Below, piece by piece: positions 1 to 4,762 of a stretch of DNA of 5,515 bases. Numbering within the stretch: the first letter of the stretch is position 1; every line of letters begins with the position of its first letter. Source of the DNA: Deltaproteobacteria bacterium. GTDB taxonomy: Bacteria > Bdellovibrionota > O2-12-FULL-43-9 > JACQJE01. The stretch spans positions 1-5,515 of the forward strand of contig JACQJE010000039.1 in the NCBI GenBank assembly GCA_016205125.1, given 5' to 3'. A model generated the notes under the pieces. It ran no database searches, was not told the origin of the DNA, and worked only from the letters and a program-made list of their open reading frames with translations. The position numbers and the translations under genes were made by a program.

Positions 1-1
1 A

Positions 2-433
2 AACCGACTCCGGACCTTGGCGGCACGGACCATTGCCGGTCATAGGCTGTGCGAAGGCGCCACCTTTCCAGAAGTCTTCACGCAAATGCGGGAGAAATAC
101 CGCTTCCCGGAACAAGACGCGTTTTTCATTTGTGAACGGGCCTTCCGCGGAGGGGGTTACACCAAGGACAGCATCTACCAGATCGGTTTCACAAAAGTCT
201 TCAATGCCTGGCTCAAAGGAGCGAGTATGACGCATCTGATGGCTGGAAAATTTCATCTCCACCATCTCCCGCTGGTCCACCGGTTTGCCCAAAAAGGGTG
301 GCTTAATCCCCCTGCCGTAATCCCCCCCTTCCTGAGTAATCTGAACCGCCTTGAAGCCGACCGGCATGTGATCAACATCCTGAGCAAATCAGAATACCTC
401 CACGAACAGGCAGGCTTGCTTGCAAAGGCCTGA
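2..433 (+). CDS. DUF1704 / QEGLA-motif protein, C-terminal part (5' end outside window)
   Basis: This is the last 143 codons of a gene entering from the left; the frame is open to the window edge, so the TTG at 17 is unlikely to be the start. The visible protein matches what I know of the C-terminal end of DUF1704 proteins ('flavohemoglobin expression-modulating QEGLA motif' family). It has a LRTLAARTIAGHRL-like helix, then the hallmark RAFRGGGYTKDSIYQIGF, then a short helix, MAGKFHLHHLPLVHRFAQKG and a proline-rich WLNPPAVIPPFL. The family is zincin-like, and its eukaryotic relative MATCAP removes the C-terminal tyrosine of tubulin. The expected zinc-binding HExxxH and the QEGLA motif lie upstream of the window and cannot be checked. 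The gene stops 23 bases before a rimK-type ligase, and DUF1704-ATP-grasp neighbours are known from genome-context surveys. A peptidase acting on ligase-modified tails is an inference. Confidence 0.8.
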   Translation, partial: NRLRTLAARTIAGHRLCEGATFPEVFTQMREKYRFPEQDAFFICERAFRGGGYTKDSIYQIGFTKVFNAWLKGASMTHLMAGKFHLHHLPLVHRFAQKGWLNPPAVIPPFLSNLNRLEADRHVINILSKSEYLHEQAGLLAKA

Positions 434-456
434 TGATGAGAGTAATGGACTAAACC

Positions 457-1368
457 ATGAACATTGGCATTCTCTCCCGCAATCGAAACCTCTATTCGAC
501 CCGGCGACTGGTCGAAGAGGGGAAGAAACTGGGGCATACTGTTCAAGTTCTCAACCCGCTTCTCTGCAAACTCCTTGTCGCTCAAAAGAGCATCACAATG
601 TTCTACGGAGAACGGCAGATCCCTCACTTTGATGTCATCATCCCCCGGATTGGGACGTCAATTACCGACTACGGCATCGCGGTCATCAACCACTTTGAAC
701 TGATGGGAGTGCCCGTTCTCAATGGTGCGTTCGGCATCAGCCGCTCCAGGGACAAGTTGAGGAGTCTTCAGCTTCTCGCGGAACGGGGAATTAACATTCC
801 AAAGACCTTCATGGCGAGAAAAATTGACAACCTCCAGAAGACACTCAATATGGTGGGGGGAGTTCCGGTCATCCTGAAACTTCTTCAAGGCTCCCAAGGA
901 GTCGGCGTGATGATCGCGGAATCGCTCGACTCCGCCGAATCGGTCCTCGACACCTTCTGGAATCTCGAGCAGAATATTCTCATCCAGGAATACGTGAGAG
1001 AATCCCGGGGCCGCGACGTCCGCGCACTCGTCATGGGTGACCGCATTGTGGCCGCTATGCGGCGTTTTGCCAAACCGGGACGCTTCCGCTCCAACATCCA
1101 CCGCGGCGGCTATGGAGAAATTGTCGATCTCGATCCGGTCTTTCGGAAAACAGCTCTCGACGCAGCGCGCGTCATGAAACTTCAGGTGGCGGGTGTCGAT
1201 CTTCTCGAATCAGAGTCCGGCCCGAAGGTGATGGAAGTCAACTCCTCTCCCGGTTTTGAAGGGCTGGAAGAAGCAACGAAGCAGAACATTGCAGGAAAGA
1301 TTATTGAGCATGCCTGTGAGTATGCGAAATCTTTCCGACCCAAAAAACCGCGCAAAAAACGCCCCTAA
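457..1368 (+). CDS. rimK: RimK-type ATP-grasp ligase (ribosomal protein S6--L-glutamate ligase family)
   Basis: A complete 303-residue ATP-grasp protein, close in length and sequence to E. coli RimK (300 residues), which adds glutamates to the C-terminus of ribosomal protein S6. Residues 1-95 form the N-terminal RimK domain (MNIGILSRNRNLYSTRRL, then PHFDVIIPRIGTSIT). The ATP-grasp part follows: RSRDKLRSLQLL near 96-107, ATP-binding K141 in VILKLLQGSQGVGV, QEYV at 177-180, FRSNIHRGG at 210-218, D248, and MEVNSSPGFEG with metal ligands E260 and N262. All expected nucleotide and Mg sites appear intact. The tail (about 291-303) is strongly basic, unlike the E. coli end. The ATG at 457 matches the family start exactly; the ribosome binding site before it is weak (a GATGAG-like stretch). 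It lies 23 bases after the DUF1704 gene and is probably co-transcribed. The S6 substrate is inferred from homology; a different target remains possible. Confidence 0.9.
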   Translation: MNIGILSRNRNLYSTRRLVEEGKKLGHTVQVLNPLLCKLLVAQKSITMFYGERQIPHFDVIIPRIGTSITDYGIAVINHFELMGVPVLNGAFGISRSRDKLRSLQLLAERGINIPKTFMARKIDNLQKTLNMVGGVPVILKLLQGSQGVGVMIAESLDSAESVLDTFWNLEQNILIQEYVRESRGRDVRALVMGDRIVAAMRRFAKPGRFRSNIHRGGYGEIVDLDPVFRKTALDAARVMKLQVAGVDLLESESGPKVMEVNSSPGFEGLEEATKQNIAGKIIEHACEYAKSFRPKKPRKKRP

Positions 1369-1393
1369 AAAAGTAACTTCTCAAAACTCTGCA

Positions 1394-1438
1394 TGTCATC
1401 CTGAGCCAAAGTGTCATCCTGAGCGAAGCGAAGGATCT
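1394..1438. repeat. Dispersed intergenic repeat, one partial and one full copy
   Basis: Two direct copies of TGTCATCCTGAGC start at 1394 and 1412, a phase of 18 bases. The first degenerates after 13 bases. The second continues through GAAGCGAAGGATCT to 1438. The full copy contains a short inverted repeat, ATCCT (1416-1420) against AGGAT (1432-1436). From memory this unit is a widespread intergenic repeat in many unrelated bacterial genomes, often mistranslated as CHPERSEGS in spurious proteins. Its function is unknown. It lies just after the rimK stop. Confidence 0.75.
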
Positions 1439-1441
1439 AAA

Positions 1442-1474
1442 CTCATCGACTGGAAAATTCTTTCCACTTATGAG
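1442..1474. other. Interrupted hairpin between rimK and the C45 gene
   Basis: An inner stem TGGAAA (1451-1456) pairs with TTTCCA (1461-1466) around a 4-base loop. An outer stem CTCAT (1442-1446) pairs with ATGAG (1470-1474) across a small asymmetric internal loop, giving 11 pairs in total. No T-run follows, so a standard intrinsic terminator is not supported. It adjoins the dispersed repeat and may be part of the same repeat unit or an mRNA end structure. Confidence 0.45.
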
Positions 1475-1558
1475 ATACTGGCGCTACTTGCTCGCTATTC
1501 ACTGCTCATTCATCCTATCTTTAGGGCGTGTTTAAGTTGTGCAGATCAATTTCATTAT

Positions 1559-1564
1559 GGGGAA
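1559..1564 (+). promoter_or_regulatory. Ribosome binding site that decides the C45 gene start
   Basis: GGGGAA lies four bases before the ATG at 1569. Choosing that ATG gives a textbook signal peptide beginning MKRILFIFLV. The earlier in-frame starts at 1539 (GTG) and 1557 (ATG) would put extra residues ahead of the Lys-Arg charge cluster and have no better site upstream. Confidence 0.5.
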
Positions 1565-1568
1565 TGCG

Positions 1569-3329
1569 ATGAAAAGAATCCTGTTTATTTTTTTAGTTAC
1601 GTTCTGGTCACTCTCTGCTCAGGCGGAAGTCGTGGCCCGGCATGGCGAAGGGACTCTCGAAATCATTGGAGGGGTGAGGGTCCTGCGACTGAGGGGAACC
1701 CCTTATGAAATGGGGAAACAACATGGAGCGCTCCTGGCTGAGGAGATCCGACAGGGTCCTGTCCCCTATTTCGTCGGCAGTATCGATCGGGCACTCGAGC
1801 GCATTCCGCTCTTGCGCAAATCAGAGATTCTTCGCGAAATTGCCAAATCTGCCGCCCAAAACATTCTTTTCAAACCGCTGCAACTCAATCTCCCGAAATA
1901 TTACAGGGAGGGTCTGCGCGGAATGGCAGATGGAAGCGGCTTGTCACTCGATGCGTTCCTAACCGCCTCCGTTCTCCCGGATGCCGCCATGCTCCTCGCA
2001 GATACCCTTTACGGCCGCAGTTTTGCGGCGACGTCCTCTTTTCAGATGATGGGATGCACAACATTTGTCGCCCATGGTCCAGCCACAACAACGGGGGAGA
2101 TGATTATCGGGAGGAACCTCGATTATCCCATCGTCGGCTATTGGGACCGCTACCCAACGATCATCTACTACGAGCCCAATGAAGGAATGAAGTATCTCGC
2201 CGTTGGAGCTCCCGGCATCAACACAGCTGGCATTACAGGGCTCAATGAAGCGGGTCTCACCCTCACCCTTCACAACCACAGCGGGAAATCGACCACGGCC
2301 CGGGGAATACCGATTGTGGCCTTGACCAACGAAGTGATCCGCCAGTCCCACGATATCGATGAAGCGATCGCTATGCTTCGGCGTCTCAAGCCGGCAAGCA
2401 ACTGGAGCATCAACCTCTCTCACTGGCCATCCCGCACCGCCGCAGTGGTCGAGTTTTCGCCCAGCGGAATGGCGGTGCGCAAGATGGAGGGGAATATCAT
2501 TGCGCAGACTAATTTCTTTCACAATAAAAATCTCCGCACAGATGAAATCTTTATCAGCCAGGGGATTGAGGACAATATCTTCACAAGATACGAGCGCGTC
2601 ATGGAACTGCTCGATCAGCAGGATGGATCGATCGATCCTGCCTCTGCCGCCGTCATTCTGGGAGATCACGTCGATGCGATGACCGGGATGGTGCGGGGCG
2701 CTGGGCGAGTCCTCGCGGCACTGACTAACATCACCAGTGTCGTCATTGCCCCCGAGCGGAAAAAGATCTATGTGGCGACAGGGCGTGCCCCTGTCAGCAA
2801 CTCCCCCTATCTTGAGCTTCCGCTTGAATGGGATATCACCTCTACTGCCGAAATGACACCGCAGTATCTTGAGGGGAACACTTTCCGCTTTGATGAGGCG
2901 AAATTTGAAGCACTCCAACAGTATATTCGCGCCTATAAGATCATCGAAGACAACGGAAATCTCAATGAGGCCATTGCACATCTTCAGGAGGCCGTCAGGC
3001 TTCACCCCGATGACGGACACTATTGGCTCACCCTTGGCGTTATTGCGCTGAAAGAGGGAGAGTCTCTGCAGGCTCTCTCCTATTTTCAATCCGCATTGCA
3101 GAGAGAATTGGCTCTCACCCAACAACAGCTCACATGGCTCTACCAAGGGCGCGCCTTTGATGTGATGGGGGATCGCAGAAGTGCTCTTGCCGCTTATCAG
3201 ATCATTCCGACGCTCGGGGCAATGGATCGGGTTTTAAAGGAGAGACTTGCTTCTGCACTCCGTCGATCCTTTACTTTAGAGGATGCACTCGACATCGATT
3301 TTCAGTTTGAATTTTTTGATTTGAGGTAG
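1569..3329 (+). CDS. Secreted C45-family autoproteolytic acyltransferase/hydrolase with TPR tail
   Basis: A 586-residue exported protein. Residues 1-19 are a Sec signal peptide with likely cleavage at SAQA|E. An Ntn-hydrolase domain of the acyl-CoA:6-aminopenicillanate acyltransferase type (C45, AAT) follows: LRLRGTPYEMGKQHG at about 39-53, then MGCTTF with nucleophile C163, then GRNLDY at 181-186, GLNEAGL near 224-230 and TNFF near 314-317. In this family the chain is cut before the Gly-Cys cysteine, which becomes the N-terminal nucleophile, so residues 20-162 would form a pro/alpha segment. The family acts on amide bonds of acylated amines or peptides. The domain ends near residue 420. Two TPR-like helix pairs follow (about 454-481 and 483-513), with a weaker third (about 522-546). 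It should act in the periplasm or outside the cell. A membrane hydroxylase gene follows 37 bases downstream, probably in the same operon. The substrate cannot be read from sequence. Confidence 0.85.
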   Translation: MKRILFIFLVTFWSLSAQAEVVARHGEGTLEIIGGVRVLRLRGTPYEMGKQHGALLAEEIRQGPVPYFVGSIDRALERIPLLRKSEILREIAKSAAQNILFKPLQLNLPKYYREGLRGMADGSGLSLDAFLTASVLPDAAMLLADTLYGRSFAATSSFQMMGCTTFVAHGPATTTGEMIIGRNLDYPIVGYWDRYPTIIYYEPNEGMKYLAVGAPGINTAGITGLNEAGLTLTLHNHSGKSTTARGIPIVALTNEVIRQSHDIDEAIAMLRRLKPASNWSINLSHWPSRTAAVVEFSPSGMAVRKMEGNIIAQTNFFHNKNLRTDEIFISQGIEDNIFTRYERVMELLDQQDGSIDPASAAVILGDHVDAMTGMVRGAGRVLAALTNITSVVIAPERKKIYVATGRAPVSNSPYLELPLEWDITSTAEMTPQYLEGNTFRFDEAKFEALQQYIRAYKIIEDNGNLNEAIAHLQEAVRLHPDDGHYWLTLGVIALKEGESLQALSYFQSALQRELALTQQQLTWLYQGRAFDVMGDRRSALAAYQIIPTLGAMDRVLKERLASALRRSFTLEDALDIDFQFEFFDLR

Positions 3330-3366
3330 AGATCTGCCTACAGCATTTTGAAACAGGGATGAGCAA

Positions 3367-4182
3367 ATGGAACTCGCAGTTCGCCTGATCTGCTTCGCCG
3401 CAATTTTTGCCGTCATAGCAGGGTGGGAATTTCAAAACCCGCGCCGCAAACTCGCCTCTTCAAAATTCTGGCGCTGGTTTTCAAACCTCAGCATTGTGGC
3501 CATCAACACCCTTTTAGTGAGACTCATCCTCCCGATTGCCGCTTACGACATGGCCTTCATTGCCCGCTCCCACCATTGGGGCATCCTCAATCAGTGGGAT
3601 CTCCCCCTTTGGGTCTCAGCGCTCCTCTCCGTCATCGCCCTCGATTTTGCCATCTATCTCCAGCATGTCATGTTTCACGCCGTCCCTATTTTCTGGCGGT
3701 TTCATATGATGCATCACAGCGATCTCGACTTCGATGTCACAACCGGCATCCGCTTTCACCCGATTGAGATCCTCTTATCGATGCTGATCAAAATGGGGGT
3801 CGTGACGATCATCGGCGCGCCTCCCATCGGGGTCCTGCTCTTTGAAGTTCTTCTCAACGCCACATCGATCTTTAATCACGGCAATGTCGCCCTCTGGCCC
3901 CCCCTCGACAAATACCTGCGACTCCTGGTCGTCACTCCAGAGATGCACCGCGTCCATCACTCCGTCATCGCGGGAGAAACAAACAGCAACTTTGGATTTA
4001 ACTTCCCCTGGTGGGATCGGCTCTTTGCCACCTATCAGGCCCAACCGAAGTTCGGACACCTTCGGATGACGATCGGCCTTCATCAGTTCCGCGACTCAAA
4101 AAAACTGACACTCCCCCACCTCCTCGCTCTTCCTTTCATTGGGGAGACGGGGGAGTATCCGATTCATCGCGAAGCAAAATAA
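3367..4182 (+). CDS. Fatty acid hydroxylase / sterol desaturase family membrane protein
   Basis: A 271-residue integral membrane protein of the fatty acid hydroxylase superfamily, which uses a histidine-bound di-iron centre to hydroxylate or desaturate lipids. The three expected histidine clusters are present: HVMFH (H100, H104), HMMHH (H113, H116, H117) and HRVHH (H194, H197, H198). Extra conserved-looking histidines are H131 (RFHP) and H171 (FNHGN). Hydrophobic segments lie at about 3-20, 41-63, 82-100 and 135-163, with the histidine boxes placed to face the cytoplasm as usual for the family. The length is typical. AGGGAT lies a few bases before the ATG, supporting this start. The gene follows the C45 gene by 37 bases on the same strand. 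Despite the family name, a sterol substrate is not implied; bacterial members act on various lipids, and the substrate here is unknown. Confidence 0.88.
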   Translation: MELAVRLICFAAIFAVIAGWEFQNPRRKLASSKFWRWFSNLSIVAINTLLVRLILPIAAYDMAFIARSHHWGILNQWDLPLWVSALLSVIALDFAIYLQHVMFHAVPIFWRFHMMHHSDLDFDVTTGIRFHPIEILLSMLIKMGVVTIIGAPPIGVLLFEVLLNATSIFNHGNVALWPPLDKYLRLLVVTPEMHRVHHSVIAGETNSNFGFNFPWWDRLFATYQAQPKFGHLRMTIGLHQFRDSKKLTLPHLLALPFIGETGEYPIHREAK

Positions 4183-4188
4183 GGAATT

Positions 4189-4563
4189 TTAATTCAAGCT
4201 CGCTTTATAAGGGGTATTCTTGTTGATGCAGGAGACGAGATCCTTCGGAGTCACTCTCTTTGCGTCATACTTTATTTTGCAGACCTTCTTATCTAAATCG
4301 ACATCCAGACCAACCACACCCCCCGTCTTTTGCAGGGCTTCATTGATCTTCGCCGCACAGAAGGCACAATGCATCCCATCCACTTTCACCGCGACTTCTT
4401 TGATCTCAGCCTTTGCCGCAACAGCGGGCTGGACTTTAGACTCCGCTGTGGCGCAAGCGGCCGAATCCCCTTGCGCTGAATTCGCCCCCTTTTCATCACA
4501 CGCCAAACTCACCCCTGCAACTGCAAAGGAGAGAACAATAGCAAACAGTGACCCTTTCTTCAT
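4189..4563 (-). CDS. Exported heavy-metal-associated (HMA) domain protein, MerP-like layout
   Basis: A 124-residue protein with an N-terminal signal sequence (MKKGSLFAIVLSFAVAGVSLAC), an Ala-rich low-complexity linker (about 23-52) and a C-terminal HMA domain (about 54-124). The metal-binding loop is GMHCAFCAAKI, with C66 and C69 forming the CxxC that binds soft metals such as copper or mercury. The usual Thr of GMTCxxC is His here. Four more cysteines (C22, C37, C95, C112) could bind metal or form disulfides. Cleavage at SLA|C fits signal peptidase I; C22 could instead be a lipidated cysteine, but the lipobox is poor because Ser replaces a Leu-like residue at -3. The start is fixed by an excellent ribosome binding site. 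The gene converges on the hydroxylase with 6 bases between stops and has an IS110 element directly upstream. Its role as a periplasmic metal carrier is a family-based inference. Confidence 0.85.
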   Translation of the reverse strand: MKKGSLFAIVLSFAVAGVSLACDEKGANSAQGDSAACATAESKVQPAVAAKAEIKEVAVKVDGMHCAFCAAKINEALQKTGGVVGLDVDLDKKVCKIKYDAKRVTPKDLVSCINKNTPYKASLN

Positions 4564-4566
4564 TTT

Positions 4567-4574
4567 TCACCTCC
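4567..4574 (-). promoter_or_regulatory. Strong ribosome binding site of the HMA gene
   Basis: Read on the minus strand this is GGAGGTGA, a near-complete match to the 16S anti-SD sequence, with GGAGG six bases from the ATG. It fixes the start at 4563 and shows the organism uses classical Shine-Dalgarno initiation. Confidence 0.85.
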
Positions 4575-4656
4575 AGAAATGACCAAATCTATACCACAAC
4601 TTCCGCTCCCTGAATATACCAGGTGGTGACAATGTAAAAAAGCAGCGTCCAACCGT

Positions 4657-4693
4657 AGCGGGAATTCGGTCCTCGAAGGACAGCCCGCTTTTT
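4657..4693 (+). terminator. Possible intrinsic terminator ahead of the transposase
   Basis: The GC-rich stem AGCGGG/CCCGCT encloses a second hairpin and runs straight into TTTTT (4689-4693). This resembles a terminator that would stop transcripts entering the element from outside. It may equally be a structural part of the bridge RNA candidate. A competing pairing of GCCC (4683-4686) with GGGC (4694-4697) would disrupt the stem. Confidence 0.3.
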
Positions 4694-4720
4694 GGGCCTC
4701 GAAGGCCAGGATAGTACAAT
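4692..4720 (+). promoter_or_regulatory. Possible transposase promoter
   Basis: TTGGGC (4692-4697) and TACAAT (4715-4720) are separated by 17 bases, the sigma-70 optimum. The -10 matches five of six consensus bases; the -35 matches only TTG. Transcription from about 4727 would give a short leader containing the ribosome binding site but lacking the left arm of the inverted repeat, so the start codon would stay accessible. Confidence 0.35.
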
Positions 4721-4747
4721 GAGTTTGTAGCACTCAAACTATCAAAC

Positions 4748-4753
4748 GGGAGG
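4748..4753 (+). promoter_or_regulatory. Ribosome binding site of the IS110 transposase
   Basis: GGGAGG lies nine bases before the ATG at 4763 and supports that start. Its last two bases belong to the right arm of the long-range inverted repeat, so pairing would affect translation. Confidence 0.7.
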
Positions 4754-4762
4754 AACGCTGCT

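Larger units (their letters stand above)
4641..4762 (+). ncRNA. Candidate IS110 bridge (guide) RNA region
   Basis: This noncoding stretch lies immediately before the transposase, where the IS110 subgroup (for example IS621) encodes the bridge RNA that pairs with target and donor DNA. Visible structure, left to right: arm AGCAGCGTCC (4641-4650); stem AGCGGG/CCCGCT (4657-4662 with 4684-4689) enclosing GTCCT-CGA-AGGAC (4669-4681); hairpin GGCCT-CGA-AGGCC (4695-4707); hairpin AGTTTG/CAAACT with a 7-base loop (4722-4740); closing arm GGAACGCTGCT (4752-4762). Position and folding support the call, but guide loops cannot be assigned without the element ends. IS1111-type relatives carry their RNA downstream instead, so this could also be only a regulatory leader. 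Confidence 0.45.
4641..4762. repeat. Long-range inverted repeat framing the transposase leader
   Basis: AGCAGCGT (4641-4648) is perfectly complementary to ACGCTGCT (4755-4762). Two further pairs (CC 4649-4650 with GG 4752-4753) form past a single bulged A. The arms are about 100 bases apart. The right arm abuts the transposase ATG and overlaps the end of its ribosome binding site. In RNA it could close the whole leader fold and hide the start region from ribosomes. Confidence 0.6.

Noticed and set aside
17..433. Treating the TTG at 17 as a complete small gene
   Set aside because: The frame is open to the window edge and the residues before 17 continue the DUF1704 family match, so the gene is truncated by the window rather than short.
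1256..1708. Plus-strand frame overlapping the rimK end and the C45 start
   Set aside because: It spans the dispersed repeat (giving the typical spurious CHPERSEGS peptide) and overlaps two real genes in another frame.
1959..3146. Long open frame of 395 codons on the minus strand
   Set aside because: It lies wholly antisense to the well-supported C45 gene, its translation shows no recognisable domain, and such mirror frames are common opposite GC-biased codons.
4184..4195. GAATT-TT-AATTC inverted repeat between convergent genes as a terminator
   Set aside because: The stem is AT-only with a two-base loop and lacks a GC-rich stem and T-run, so it is unlikely to terminate transcription.
4498..4503. 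Lipoprotein processing at C22 of the HMA protein
   Set aside because: Ser sits at the -3 position where a lipobox needs a Leu-like residue; SLA|C suits ordinary signal peptidase I at least as well, so no lipoprotein call was made.
4220..4582. Plus-strand open frame opposite the HMA gene
   Set aside because: It is antisense to a gene with a clear HMA motif, signal peptide and near-perfect ribosome binding site.
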